A DNA stretch of 17,906 nt from AC-69 sp036519575 (GCA_036519575.1 DATDKZ010000193.1:1-17906); one strand, 5' to 3'; shown: positions 7,188 to 15,905, numbered from the stretch's first letter. The notes: generated from the letters alone by a model not told the origin. Made by a program: numbers and translations.

Positions 7188-7280
7188 TCAGGCCAACAGA
7201 CCGCGCACGAAGTACCAGACGAAGATCGCGGAGACCAGGTACAGGAGCCAGTGGACCTTGACGCCGCTCGTGCAGCTCAC
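7188..7280 (-). CDS. Possible 30-residue single-span membrane protein
   Basis: A short minus-strand ORF, GTG at 7280 (or TTG at 7286) to TGA at 7188, ending in WLLYLVSAIFVWYFVRGLLA. That is one hydrophobic aromatic-rich span with a basic residue near the end. It lies in the gap between fbiB and the amidohydrolase gene, so it is not a shadow of either. Its codons almost all end in G or C, as in real genes here. Against it: no Shine-Dalgarno is visible and the start is uncertain. The frame also runs on antisense into the next gene. I do not recognise a family. Confidence 0.3.
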   Translation of the reverse strand: MSCTSGVKVHWLLYLVSAIFVWYFVRGLLA

Positions 7281-7286
7281 TACCAA
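7258..7286 (+). promoter_or_regulatory. Weak candidate promoter of the amidohydrolase gene
   Basis: TTGACG at 7258-7263 and TACCAA at 7281-7286 are separated by 17 bases, 40 bases before the TTG start at 7327. The -35 is a good match and the -10 is poor. Confidence 0.25.
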
Positions 7287-7326
7287 TGTGCGATCGGCTC
7301 GAGTCTCGTGAAGACTGGAGGCACCG

Positions 7327-8688
7327 TTGGGCAACCGAACCCTGATCAGGGGCGGGATCGTCATTCCGCTCGAGGGACGCAGGGTCGTCCACGACCCCGG
7401 CTCCGTCCTGATCGATGGCGCCGAGATCGCCGAGGTCGGCTCCGTGGAGGAGATCGAGCACCACGCGGAAGGGGCCGTCGTGGTGGACGCCGCTGACCAC
7501 GCCGTGATTCCGGGCCTCCACAACTGCCACCTCCATTCCGGGCTGCTTCGGGGGACCGCCGAATCGATGTCACTCTGGGACTGGCTGAAGACATACGTTG
7601 ATCCCGCACACAAGGCGCTCACACCCGAGATCGCGGAGGCAGCCTCCCTCCTTTGCTACGCGGAAAGCGTGCGTGCCGGTACGACGTCGGTCATGGATAT
7701 GTGGCGCTACATGGAGGGCTCAGCCAGAGCCGCCGAGCAGGTCGGACTTCGCGCCACGCTTGTCCCGTATGTGGCCGACGCACCGGGCTTCGACTTCTTC
7801 GAGACCATGGAGTCCAACAGGCGCCTCCTCGAGACACATCGGACGAGCGCAGCCGGGCGAGTCCGAACATGGGTCGGGCTGGAGCACCTCTTCTACTGCA
7901 CGCCCGAAGCCTTCCATGCGGCGGCGAGGATCGCGGAGGAGTTCGACACCGGGATCCACACGCACTCCTCAGAGACGATCTGGGAGGTGCAGGAGTCGCT
8001 CAAGCGATACGGCCGCCGTCCGATCGAAGAATTCTTCAATCGTGGGATCCTCGGCGAGCGGACAGTCGTGGCTCACTGCGTCTGGTTGGATGACGGCGAG
8101 ATCGAGCTCCTCGCCCAGACGGGTACGGGCGTCGCCCACTGCCCATGCTCGAACATGAAGCTCTCCTCGGGATCGGCCCGTGTCGGGGACATGCGCCGCC
8201 ATGGGGTCTCGGTCGGGATCGGCTCCGACGGGGAGAAGGAGAACAACAACCTCGACCTGTTCGAAGAGATGAAGTTCGCCTCGCTCCTGCAGAAGGTGTC
8301 CACGCACGATCCATCGGCCGGCGACCCGTGGGACGTACTCGCGATGGCGGCACTCGAGGGAGCGAGAACCCTTGGGCTTGCGGACATCACGGGGTCTCTG
8401 GAGAAAGGCAAGCGGGCCGACATCGTCACGGTCGACCTCCGGGGCTTCCACATGACACCTGTGATGCACGGAGTCGACTTCAACGTCGCCGCTCACCTGG
8501 TCTTCTCGGCGTCGGGCCACGATGTCGCGGACGTCTGGATCGATGGTCGCCGGATCGTCGAGCGAGGTCGCGTCGTCACCATCGACGCTGACCAGGTACG
8601 GGGGAAAGCGCAGGCTGCCGCGGAGGAGCTGTTCGCTCGCCGGGCAGGGCTTCCCGACGCTTCCGCCGCCGTCAAGACGGACCCTTGA
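7327..8688 (+). CDS. Metal-dependent amidohydrolase, MtaD/TrzN-like deaminase or chlorohydrolase
   Basis: A 453-residue cytoplasmic amidohydrolase of the group that includes S-adenosylhomocysteine/5'-methylthioadenosine deaminase, guanine deaminase and the triazine hydrolases AtzA/TrzN. The metal site is intact: PGLHNCHLH (H68, H70), HTHSSET (H213, with E216), VAHCVWLD (H250) and GIGSDG (D301). The family's ...HCPCSNMKLSSG segment follows at 271-282, and a small beta domain is formed by both ends (1-60 and about 370-430). The TTG start is supported by GGAGG at 7317-7321, five bases upstream. The loop after the catalytic Asp reads EKENNNLD, whereas MtaD enzymes usually have a small-residue xxSNN version, so the substrate may differ. 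The neighbours (Rieske oxygenase, nucleoside importer, two purine deaminases) favour a purine or other N-heterocycle. The exact reaction is not known. Confidence 0.85.
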   Translation: MGNRTLIRGGIVIPLEGRRVVHDPGSVLIDGAEIAEVGSVEEIEHHAEGAVVVDAADHAVIPGLHNCHLHSGLLRGTAESMSLWDWLKTYVDPAHKALTPEIAEAASLLCYAESVRAGTTSVMDMWRYMEGSARAAEQVGLRATLVPYVADAPGFDFFETMESNRRLLETHRTSAAGRVRTWVGLEHLFYCTPEAFHAAARIAEEFDTGIHTHSSETIWEVQESLKRYGRRPIEEFFNRGILGERTVVAHCVWLDDGEIELLAQTGTGVAHCPCSNMKLSSGSARVGDMRRHGVSVGIGSDGEKENNNLDLFEEMKFASLLQKVSTHDPSAGDPWDVLAMAALEGARTLGLADITGSLEKGKRADIVTVDLRGFHMTPVMHGVDFNVAAHLVFSASGHDVADVWIDGRRIVERGRVVTIDADQVRGKAQAAAEELFARRAGLPDASAAVKTDP

Positions 8689-8761
8689 GCGCCCCTCGGT
8701 TGCCTCGGAGCCTCGGCGCGTTGCCCCGTGGCGGGCCCTTCCTCAGCGCGGTACCCTCAGC

Positions 8762-8781
8762 CCGGTTCAACAAGCTGTCAA
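8762..8781. promoter_or_regulatory. Candidate regulator site before the Rieske gene, copy 1
   Basis: CCGGTT-CA-ACAA-G-CTGTCAA matches 17 of 20 bases, without gaps, to 15962-15981 between the two deaminase genes. It lies five bases after a TACCCT box (8752-8757), about where an operator over a start site would be. The rest of 8689-8853 shows nothing else I can support. Confidence 0.4.
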
Positions 8782-8853
8782 AGGGGCATCGAGAAAGAAC
8801 GGGCCCCGACGGGCAGACGAACATGAGGAGCGGATCGCACGCAGGGAGGCACG

Positions 8854-9942
8854 ATGAACCAGCCTGGAGCTCCTACGGCAACCATTGACTCGAACATCGA
8901 GCACGACCACCACTCCGCGAAGATGCCCGACCCGTGCACGTTCTCCCCTCGAGAGTGGGAGACGCTCTCCGGCCTCTGGCATCCGGTTGCCTGGTGCACC
9001 GACGTGGCCGATGAACCCGTCGGCGTGACTCTCCTCGACGAGGATCTGGTCATCTATCGGACCTCGGGCGGTGTGGTGGTGGCCAGAGACCTGTGTCTCC
9101 ACCGAGGCTCGCGCCTCACGCTTGGATGGCTCGACTCGGACGAGCTCGTCTGTCGGTATCACGGGTGGCGCTACAGCGTGGACGGGCGGTGCACGAGAGT
9201 CCCATCGCAACCCGCCGGCCGCAAGATCTCACCCCGCGCGACGCTGTTCACCTATCCGTCGGTTGAGCGGTATGGGATGATCTGGACGTGCCTCTCCGCG
9301 TCGCCGAAGCAGGACCTTCCCGAGTGGCCCGAGGCGGAGGACCCAAACTACCTGTGGCTGAACCTCCCCACTCAGGAATGGCGGACGTCCGCCGCGCGGC
9401 AAGTGGAGAACTTCCTGGATATCAGCCACTTCTCGTTCGTGCACAGAGGGACGTTCGGCAACCCGGACCTGGCCGAGATGACGGATTTCGACGTGGAGAT
9501 CACACCGGACGGGCTGCACTACGAGTACCCGTACGTCGCCAGCAACCCGGACTTCTCCGCGCTCGGCTCCACCCCCACCATCCTTCGCCTGATGACCTAC
9601 GACGTCACCCTTCCGTTCGCCGTGAAGCTCACCATCCACTATCCGGAGAAGGGGAAGGACGCGAAGCACATCATCTTCAATACCGCGTCTCCGACGTCGG
9701 CCAAGCGGATGCGTATCTTCTTCTTCATCGCCCGGAACTTCGACCGAGACCGCTCGCCCGAAGACCTGCTCGGTTGGGAGGAGAAGATCGTGGGCGAGGA
9801 CCGGCCCGTCGTGGAGAGCCAGCGGCCCGAGGAGCTTCCGCTCGACCTCGCCGAAGAGCTGCACGTCCAGTCCGACCGGATGACGATCGCGTACCGGAAG
9901 GAGCTGACCAAGCTGGGTCTCGGGCCTTCCTACACCCGCTAG
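8854..9942 (+). CDS. Rieske non-heme iron oxygenase, oxygenase component
   Basis: A 362-residue oxygenase with a Rieske 2Fe-2S domain (about 40-145: C81-x-H83 and C100-x2-H103) and a mononuclear iron domain with ENFLDISHFSFVH (D189, H192, H197). The probable third iron ligand is D316 in EDRPVVESQ. This layout fits the VanA/phthalate/pheophorbide and methylxanthine-demethylase branch, which uses O2 for O- or N-demethylation or hydroxylation. The start is firm: GGGAGG at 8844-8849, four bases before the ATG. No reductase or ferredoxin partner gene is in the window, so electrons must come from elsewhere. It follows the amidohydrolase on the same strand (165-base gap) and is convergent with the importer operon. 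The substrate is unknown; dealkylation of a modified purine is a guess from context. Confidence 0.92.
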   Translation: MNQPGAPTATIDSNIEHDHHSAKMPDPCTFSPREWETLSGLWHPVAWCTDVADEPVGVTLLDEDLVIYRTSGGVVVARDLCLHRGSRLTLGWLDSDELVCRYHGWRYSVDGRCTRVPSQPAGRKISPRATLFTYPSVERYGMIWTCLSASPKQDLPEWPEAEDPNYLWLNLPTQEWRTSAARQVENFLDISHFSFVHRGTFGNPDLAEMTDFDVEITPDGLHYEYPYVASNPDFSALGSTPTILRLMTYDVTLPFAVKLTIHYPEKGKDAKHIIFNTASPTSAKRMRIFFFIARNFDRDRSPEDLLGWEEKIVGEDRPVVESQRPEELPLDLAEELHVQSDRMTIAYRKELTKLGLGPSYTR

Positions 9943-9973
9943 TGCACAAAGCCCGTTGCGTGCGAGTGGTCCT

Positions 9974-10915
9974 TCAGCGTTCCTCGCGAAAGTAAGGCTG
10001 GCCGAGCGCGGCCGGAGCCACCGACGATCGGACCTTCACGCCGAATCGCGCGAGTGCCGGGGGAAGGACGATCAATGCGAGGGTGACCACATAGGGAAGC
10101 ATGGACAGAACCGAACTGGGGATTCCCCAGTTCTGTTGCTGGGCGATGAAGCCAAGCGAGATCATCGCCCCGAACAGCAGGGCGCCGAACACGAGCAGCG
10201 AGGGCCGCCACGCCGCGAAGATGACGACGGCCAGCGCCACCCAACCGCGACCCCGCGCAACGTTCGGCGACCAGGCATGCGTAAAGGACAGCATCAGGAA
10301 GGCACCGCCGGCTCCCGTGAGCGCGGCACCGAGCGACGTGTAGAGCAGCCTCATGGCTGTGACGTTGATGCCGGCGGCGTCGGCCGCCGCCGGGTTCTCT
10401 CCGACGGCCCGGAGGTTCATCCCGTGCCGCGTCCGAAACAGCAGGATCGCGACGACGACGGGCAAGGCGACGTAGCTGAGGAAGACGATGACGTCGTGTC
10501 TGAACAGGGCGGGGCCGATCTGGGGGATGTCGGCGAGGAGCGGGATGTCGAAGGGCAGGAACCGATGAACCACCGGGCTGCCCTGGTAGTTGTTCCCCAA
10601 CTGGCTCGACAGCCCGACTCCGATCAGGACGACGGCGAGGCCCGTCAGGACCTGGTTGGTGCGCACCACCACGACCGACGAGGCGAACAGGAAGCCCAGC
10701 AAGCCGGCCGCGGCCATCCCGGCGAGCAACGCCACCCAAGGGCTTGTCACCCCCTTCGCCACGATCACCGCGGTCACGGCCCCGATGCCGATGAGCCCCT
10801 CCTGCCCCAGGTTGAGCACGCCCACCCTCTCGGTAAGGAGCTCACCCATGCCCGCCAGCACCACCACCGTGCCGGCGTCGATGGCCGTCCGAAGGGACGC
10901 CAGGAGGATCCTCAT
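9974..10915 (-). CDS. BMP-type nucleoside ABC transporter permease 2 (NupQ-like)
   Basis: A 313-residue inner-membrane protein with about eight or nine hydrophobic spans, of the BPD_transp_2 family (RbsC/BmpD/NupQ type). Conserved pieces are seen: the N-terminal MGELLTERVGVLNLGQEG, the cytoplasmic coupling loop RAVGENPAAADAAGINV near residues 180-197, and a glycine-rich span after it. With the other permease it forms the channel through which the lipoprotein's ligand enters. The ATG overlaps the stop of the upstream permease by four bases (ATGA). It is the last gene of the operon; the 31-base gap to the convergent Rieske stop shows no terminator I would trust. Confidence 0.93.
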   Translation of the reverse strand: MRILLASLRTAIDAGTVVVLAGMGELLTERVGVLNLGQEGLIGIGAVTAVIVAKGVTSPWVALLAGMAAAGLLGFLFASSVVVVRTNQVLTGLAVVLIGVGLSSQLGNNYQGSPVVHRFLPFDIPLLADIPQIGPALFRHDVIVFLSYVALPVVVAILLFRTRHGMNLRAVGENPAAADAAGINVTAMRLLYTSLGAALTGAGGAFLMLSFTHAWSPNVARGRGWVALAVVIFAAWRPSLLVFGALLFGAMISLGFIAQQQNWGIPSSVLSMLPYVVTLALIVLPPALARFGVKVRSSVAPAALGQPYFREER

Positions 10916-12030
10916 GGCGGCGCCTCCTTCGGGCCGGACGCCAAATCGCGCTTCCCGCCCAGGACCAGGCGGTATCGAGAGGCCACCTCGCCGACGGAGA
11001 TCCCAATGAGGACGACGCCGTAGATGGCGAGAACGATGTACACGGACAGGCCCGCGCTCTGGAGCACGATCCCGGAGTGGAGCAGCAGGGCGATGAACAG
11101 GCCGCCCGCGAGGAGCCCAACGAACGAGGCCCCGGCGAGCGCGGCCACGATGAAGCCGGACAGCCCGTACCCGTTCGAGATGGTGCCCTGAAGGCGTCCG
11201 GTTGCACCGCTGAGGTGGACCATTCCGGAGACGCCGGCGATCGCGCCGGAGAGGAGCATGACGCTGAGGATCCGGCGCCGGACGGCGATGCCCGCGAACT
11301 CGGCCGCACGGGGATTCCCACCGACCATGTCGACCTCGAACCCCCACCGCGAGTTGCGGAACACGAAGAAGAACACGACCGCGAGGACGAGCGGAACGAG
11401 GAAGCCCACGTGCAGGATGATCGAGCCGGGCAGGAGCGGGAGCCGGGCGCCAACCGGGGGCGTGGCCTGCACGACCGCCGCCTCCTTGTCCCGCCATAGC
11501 CCGATCGAGAACCACTCGACCCAGGACACCGCCACGAAGTTGAGCAGGAGGGTCGTGATGATCTCGTTGACGTTCCAATAGGCCCGCGCGATCGCCGGGA
11601 TCAGGATCCACGAAGCGCCCCCGGCGGCCCCTGCGAGGGCCATCAGGATCAGGAGGACCGGACGGGGAGCGTCAACAAAGATCCCGACCCCGGCGGCCGC
11701 CCATGCACCCATGTAGAACTGGCCCTCCACGCCGATGTTCCACAGGTGCATCCGCAGCCCGATGGCCACGGCGATCGCGTCGATGAGGATCGGGGTCGCC
11801 AGCACGGCGGTCTCCTCGAGCCCGAACCGCCCGCCGAAGGTCGCCCTGAAGACCTCACCCGCGAGCGTTGGCGCCGACCGTCCGCTGGCCTGGAGCAGGA
11901 TACCGGTCACCACCAGAGCGACCAGCAGGCCTGCGATTCGCACCAGGGCGGAGCGACGCGTCTCGACGTGCAGCCTCCGTTCGAGCCGGACCCTGGCCGG
12001 GGCCCCAGCCTCCACGCGGCTGCCGATCAC
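10912..12030 (-). CDS. BMP-type nucleoside ABC transporter permease 1 (NupP-like)
   Basis: A 372-residue inner-membrane protein with about nine or ten hydrophobic spans after a basic cytoplasmic N-terminus of some 30 residues. Family marks are LWNIGVEGQFYMGAW after the second span, NVNEIITTLLLNF in the middle, and a coupling loop MVGGNPRAAEFAGI that mirrors the one in permease 2. The GTG at 12030 overlaps the ATPase stop by four bases (GTGA), with GGAAGAGG upstream. The frame stays open further upstream, but only antisense to ATPase codons, so the longer version is rejected. Together with the ATPase and lipoprotein this is a complete importer of the PnrA/Nup type, which in studied bacteria carries purine or pyrimidine nucleosides. 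Confidence 0.93.
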   Translation of the reverse strand: MIGSRVEAGAPARVRLERRLHVETRRSALVRIAGLLVALVVTGILLQASGRSAPTLAGEVFRATFGGRFGLEETAVLATPILIDAIAVAIGLRMHLWNIGVEGQFYMGAWAAAGVGIFVDAPRPVLLILMALAGAAGGASWILIPAIARAYWNVNEIITTLLLNFVAVSWVEWFSIGLWRDKEAAVVQATPPVGARLPLLPGSIILHVGFLVPLVLAVVFFFVFRNSRWGFEVDMVGGNPRAAEFAGIAVRRRILSVMLLSGAIAGVSGMVHLSGATGRLQGTISNGYGLSGFIVAALAGASFVGLLAGGLFIALLLHSGIVLQSAGLSVYIVLAIYGVVLIGISVGEVASRYRLVLGGKRDLASGPKEAPP

Positions 12031-13583
12031 ACGCTCGCCTCTTCCGCGTCGGCAGGCCCAATATGGCCGCCCATGAGCAGGCCGATGCGCTCCCGGTCGA
12101 CGTCGGTTCGCGGGAACTCGCCGACGATGCGTCCCTCGTACAGCACCACGATGCGATCGCTCATCTCCAAGACCTCGTCGAGATCCTCGGAGATGAGCAG
12201 CACCCCGCAGCCCGCCGACCGGCGATCGATCAGGGACTGCCGGACGTCCTGGGTGGCGTGGACGTCGAGCCCACGTGTCGGCTGGTTGGCGATGAAGACC
12301 CGTTCGGCCACGAGCGCCTCCCTGCCGGCGATGAGCCGTTGCTGGTTGCCCCCGGACAGGTGACCGGCCGGCGAGTAAATGGATCGGGTTTGCACCCGAG
12401 CCGCCTCGACGAGGCGGCGGGCGAATTCGGAGATCCGACCGCGTCTCAGGGCCAGGCGCCCTGAGTGTTCGGGCTTCCAATAGTTGCGGAGCACCGCGTT
12501 GTCCCGCACCGGGGCCGACCGCACCAGCCCCACGCCCAAGCGGTCTTCTGGGATGTGTCCCACGCCGGCCTCGGCGAACCGACGGGGCGCGGAATTGGTG
12601 TTATCGAAGCCCTCGATCGACACTCGGCCCGAATCGACCCTGCGGAGGCCGGTTGCCACCTCCGCGAGCTCGGTCTGTCCGTTCCCCGAGACGCCCGCGA
12701 TCCCCACGATCTCACCGGCATGGACCGTAAGGCTCGCCTCGTGGATCGCGATGAACCCACGCGATCCCCGCGCGGTCACATTCACGAGCTCCAGCACCGG
12801 ACGGTCGCCCACCTCCGTGCGAGACTTCTCCTGGAGCTCGCGCTCCTCGCCGGTCATGAGCCTGGCGAGCTCTCGGGCCGTCGCCCCCCCGGTCAGGCGG
12901 GTGATTACCCGGACACCGTCCCGGAGCACGGTGATCCGATCCGACACCTCGAGCACCTCGTTCAGCTTGTGGCTGATGAACACGACCGTGCGCCCTCCCT
13001 CAACGAGCCCGCGGATCACCGAGAACAGGTCCCGGGCCTCCTGTTCCGTGAGGACGGCCGTGGGCTCGTCCAGGATGAGGATCCTGGCTCCGCGCGCCAG
13101 CGTCCGAAGGATCTCGACCCGCTGCTGCTCGCCGACGGAGAGCTGCCAGATCTCGGCTGAGGGATCGACGTGCAGTCCGAACTCGCCTATCACGCGCTCC
13201 GTGCGCTCGATGAGCTCCCGCTTCGTGACGAACTGCGGCGTGTCGCGCCAACCCAGATGGATGTTCTCGGCGACGGTCATGGGGTGGATCAGCCTGAAGT
13301 GCTGATGCACCATCCCGATCCCAGCTTCGATCGCCTGGGCGGGGGACCGGAAGTGGTGCTCGACGCCGTCGACCAGCACCGTCCCACTATCGGCCCGGTA
13401 GATCCCGGCCAGCACATTGCTCAGCGTCGTCTTGCCGGCGCCGTTCTCGCCGAGCAGCGCGTGGACCTCTCCGATCCTGAGCTCCAGGTCGACGTGATCG
13501 AGCGCGAGGACCTCGTCGAAGCTCTTGGTGATGTCTCGAGCCTCGACGACGAGCTGGCCGGGCGCTCCAGCCGGCGCCGGCAA
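12027..13583 (-). CDS. BMP-type nucleoside ABC transporter ATP-binding protein, double nucleotide-binding domain
   Basis: A 518-residue ATPase with two fused nucleotide-binding domains. Domain 1 (about 12-245) has Walker A GENGAGKT at 45-52, signature LSVGEQQR at 148-155 and Walker B ILILDEP at 168-174. Domain 2 (about 260-505) has the degenerate Walker A GVSGNGQTE, the signature LSGGNQQR and IANQPTRGLD in place of a classic Walker B. This uneven pair is normal for nucleoside-type RbsA relatives, so domain 1 is the main hydrolysing site by analogy. The start is a TTG at 13583 with GAGGCGGAG upstream; it lies 34 bases after the lipoprotein stop. The end overlaps permease 1. Confidence 0.94.
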   Translation of the reverse strand: MPAPAGAPGQLVVEARDITKSFDEVLALDHVDLELRIGEVHALLGENGAGKTTLSNVLAGIYRADSGTVLVDGVEHHFRSPAQAIEAGIGMVHQHFRLIHPMTVAENIHLGWRDTPQFVTKRELIERTERVIGEFGLHVDPSAEIWQLSVGEQQRVEILRTLARGARILILDEPTAVLTEQEARDLFSVIRGLVEGGRTVVFISHKLNEVLEVSDRITVLRDGVRVITRLTGGATARELARLMTGEERELQEKSRTEVGDRPVLELVNVTARGSRGFIAIHEASLTVHAGEIVGIAGVSGNGQTELAEVATGLRRVDSGRVSIEGFDNTNSAPRRFAEAGVGHIPEDRLGVGLVRSAPVRDNAVLRNYWKPEHSGRLALRRGRISEFARRLVEAARVQTRSIYSPAGHLSGGNQQRLIAGREALVAERVFIANQPTRGLDVHATQDVRQSLIDRRSAGCGVLLISEDLDEVLEMSDRIVVLYEGRIVGEFPRTDVDRERIGLLMGGHIGPADAEEASV

Positions 13584-13617
13584 GACCTACTCCGCCTCTC
13601 TTTCTTCGTGTGCCGCC

Positions 13618-14784
13618 CTAGACGACACCCGACTGGCCCTTGAGCCCCCAGTCGATGGCGTACGCCTCCGCGGGCGTGAGGGTCTCCCCGGCCGCGACAC
13701 GCTCGGTCCCATGGTCGTCGTCGAGGGGACCGACGTAGGGGGTGGGAGCCTTCCCGAGATCTTCGTCCGCCGCGGCGACCGCGTCCTTGACCTCCTGAGG
13801 GACGTTGTCCCCCCACTCGCCCAGGCTGAGCGGCAGGAGCCGGACCTCGGCCTGCGAGGTCCAGACGCCGTCCAGGACCTTCTGCGTCTGCTCGATGTAG
13901 AAGTCCCCCCATTCGAGCTGGTAGGTGTTGACGTAGGCGGTCGGGCCGAATTCGCGGATGTCGAGGTTCCAGCTGGCCCCCCAGACCCCTCGCTCCTCGC
14001 AGACCTGCAGGAACGACGGCTCGTCCATCACCGAGAAGATGAAGTCCGCTCCGCCGTCGATGAGCGCGTTGGTCGCCTGGGTGGCCTTCTGGGGGTCGAA
14101 GAACGAGCTGATCATGACGGCCTGCACGGTGGCGTCGGGATTGATTGTCCGAGCGCCGAGCAGCATCGGGTTCACGTCGTTCCAGGCGGTGGCGGTGGGG
14201 AAGGCTCCGACGTAACCGAGCTTGCCGGTCTTTGACAGGACGCCGCCGGCCACTCCCAGCAGGTAGTTGGGCCTGGAGTGCTCGACATAGTACGGGTAGA
14301 GGTTGTCCGTGTACGTGTGGCCGTCGGCTTCGAGGAAGGCGACGTCCGGGTGGCGACCCGCGACGTCGGAGAGGAAGTTAGCGTACTCGGTATTGGCGAT
14401 GACGAGTTGATTCTGGGAGGCCAACTGCTCGAACGTCTGGCCGGCCTCCGCCGAGATGGGAACGTTCTCAACGAAGGTTGTGGTGACCTTGTCCCCGAGC
14501 GCGGCCTCCATTGCCTTCCGGCCCCGATCGTGGGTGGTCGTCCAGCCGTTGTCGGTGACCGGTCCGATGTAGGCGAAGCCGACGTTGACGTGGTCGAGTG
14601 CGGCTCCGGTCGCGCCGGTCGCTGCGGGTTCTTCCTCGCCGCCGCAGGCGGCCAGGAGGGCGCCGCTGGCGAACAACCCGACCGCCCCCAGACCCGTAGT
14701 CCGGAGGAGTTGGCGCCGAGTGATGTGCGTCCCCCACATCGACCTCTCGGCCAACACTCTCTCCCGTCGATCCCGTTGATCCAT
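13618..14784 (-). CDS. BMP/PnrA-family substrate-binding lipoprotein, Tat-type signal
   Basis: A 388-residue extracellular solute-binding lipoprotein. The N-terminus has a twin-arginine motif TRRQLL (22-27), a hydrophobic stretch, and a lipobox LLAAC with C47 as the lipid-anchored residue, so it is probably exported folded by Tat. The mature part begins with the family motif VGFAYIGPVTDNGWTTTHDRGR, whose aromatic and acidic residues hold the nucleoside in PnrA-type proteins. It ends at a TAG that closes ...GLKGQSGVV. The ATG at 14784 has GGAAGGGGG upstream; an internal ATG (residue 16) is possible. It is the first gene of the importer operon, with its own predicted promoter just after the upstream deaminase stop. 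Confidence 0.94.
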   Translation of the reverse strand: MDQRDRRERVLAERSMWGTHITRRQLLRTTGLGAVGLFASGALLAACGGEEEPAATGATGAALDHVNVGFAYIGPVTDNGWTTTHDRGRKAMEAALGDKVTTTFVENVPISAEAGQTFEQLASQNQLVIANTEYANFLSDVAGRHPDVAFLEADGHTYTDNLYPYYVEHSRPNYLLGVAGGVLSKTGKLGYVGAFPTATAWNDVNPMLLGARTINPDATVQAVMISSFFDPQKATQATNALIDGGADFIFSVMDEPSFLQVCEERGVWGASWNLDIREFGPTAYVNTYQLEWGDFYIEQTQKVLDGVWTSQAEVRLLPLSLGEWGDNVPQEVKDAVAAADEDLGKAPTPYVGPLDDDHGTERVAAGETLTPAEAYAIDWGLKGQSGVV

Positions 14785-14811
14785 ACGGCTGCCCCCTTCC
14801 GACCTCCGCGG

Positions 14812-14840
14812 ATTCTTTGCGTTCTCCTCTAGGCGGTCAA
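14812..14840 (-). promoter_or_regulatory. Predicted promoter of the nucleoside importer operon
   Basis: The minus strand shows TTGACC (14835-14840), 17 bases, then AAGAAT (14812-14817). Transcription would start near 14805, about 20 bases before the ATG at 14784. It lies in the 63-base gap after the deaminase gene, so the importer may be read both from here and by read-through. Confidence 0.5.
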
Positions 14841-14847
14841 GTCACCT

Positions 14848-15897
14848 TCAACCCGTCCGGGCGGGGAGGCGACGCTCCAGTCGGAGCTCGTCGAACTCCC
14901 CCTGGAACCGCTCTCGGAGCAGCTTCTTCTCGTCCTCTGGCGCCCAGCAGGAATCGATCCCGGCGAGGCTGATGGCCTCCATGTCCTCCAGCTCGTACCC
15001 GAACGCTTCCGCGACCGCCACGTACTCGTCGGCGACATCGAACCGCATCATGCCAGGGTCATCCGAGTTCAGCGTGACGAGGACGCCGAGGTCACGCTGG
15101 CGCTCGAACGGGTGGGCAGCCATATTCGGTACCACGTTGGCGATCATCACATTGGAGGTGGGGCAGGCGGTGACCGGGATCCGACGTTCGATGATCTCGT
15201 CGGTCAGTTCCTTGTCGTCGAGGAGCCTGAACCCGTGGTCGACTCGCTCGCACCCGCACTCGTGGATTGCGATCCCGATGTTGTCGGCTGGGCCGTCCTC
15301 GCCCGCATGCATCGTGCGACGCAGCCCGAACTTGGCGCTCTCCCGGAAGGCTGTTGCGAACGCGCGGTGGTCGACCCCTCGCTCGACGGAGTCCGCACCT
15401 ACGCCGACGAGGAGGTCCCGTTCGGGCTCCGAGCCGGCGAACTCGGCCATCTCCATCGCGTGCGATGGCCCGCTGGGTTTGTCGAAGTCGAGGATCATGC
15501 GGCACTGGACGTCGAGGTCACGACGCGCGTCGAGCAGGCCCGCCTTGATACCCGTCCACACGGTCGGGGCGAGTACACCCAGCCGGATCACGAAGCCGGG
15601 TGAGAAAAACATCTCCCGATACCGAACCCCCGCGTTCACCGCGTCCTCCAGCGCCTCGTACGTGATGCGATGGAAGTCGTCGGCGGTCACGAGGCTGCGA
15701 CAAACCACATCGTAGATGTCCAGGAACTGGTTGAGGCTGGAGAACTTGAAAAGGTCGGCGGGGTCGTCGACCGGGAACGCAACGCGGTTCTTCGCTGCGA
15801 GGTCGCGGATGGTGGGCGCCCGTGCCGATCCTTCCAAATGGCAGTGGAGTTCCACCTTGGGAAGGCGACGCAGGTGCTCGGGGTCGGCCTTGGTCAC
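14848..15897 (-). CDS. add: Adenosine deaminase family protein, complete active site
   Basis: A 349-residue cytoplasmic TIM-barrel enzyme that hydrolyses adenosine (or a related 6-aminopurine) to inosine and ammonia. All metal and catalytic residues of the family are present: VELHCHLEG (H18, H20), MHAGED (H197, E200), ERVDHG (H221) and NSDDP (D279, D280). The GTG at 15897 is chosen because GAGGGG lies six bases upstream and the resulting VTKADPEHLRRLPKVELH matches family N-termini; the frame is open to 15981, but the extra 28 residues look like leader DNA. It is divergent from a second deaminase gene and upstream of the nucleoside importer, so an uptake-and-deaminate role is likely. Adenosine specificity is assumed, not shown. 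Confidence 0.92.
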   Translation of the reverse strand: MTKADPEHLRRLPKVELHCHLEGSARAPTIRDLAAKNRVAFPVDDPADLFKFSSLNQFLDIYDVVCRSLVTADDFHRITYEALEDAVNAGVRYREMFFSPGFVIRLGVLAPTVWTGIKAGLLDARRDLDVQCRMILDFDKPSGPSHAMEMAEFAGSEPERDLLVGVGADSVERGVDHRAFATAFRESAKFGLRRTMHAGEDGPADNIGIAIHECGCERVDHGFRLLDDKELTDEIIERRIPVTACPTSNVMIANVVPNMAAHPFERQRDLGVLVTLNSDDPGMMRFDVADEYVAVAEAFGYELEDMEAISLAGIDSCWAPEDEKKLLRERFQGEFDELRLERRLPARTG

Positions 15898-15905
15898 ACG
15901 TGTCC

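Noticed and set aside
9943..9973. Bidirectional terminator between the Rieske gene and permease 2
   Set aside because: Only a 4-bp GCAC/GTGC pairing is visible and there is no T run on either strand.
9956..11023. Plus-strand 355-codon ORF across the permease genes
   Set aside because: The translation is rich in Asp, Gln, His and Arg without domains. It is the complement of hydrophobic permease codons.
12027..13583. Degenerate Walker motifs in the second ATPase domain as a sign of gene decay
   Set aside because: NQP in place of the Walker B acidic pair and GVSGNGQTE for Walker A are usual in the second domain of nucleoside-type importers.
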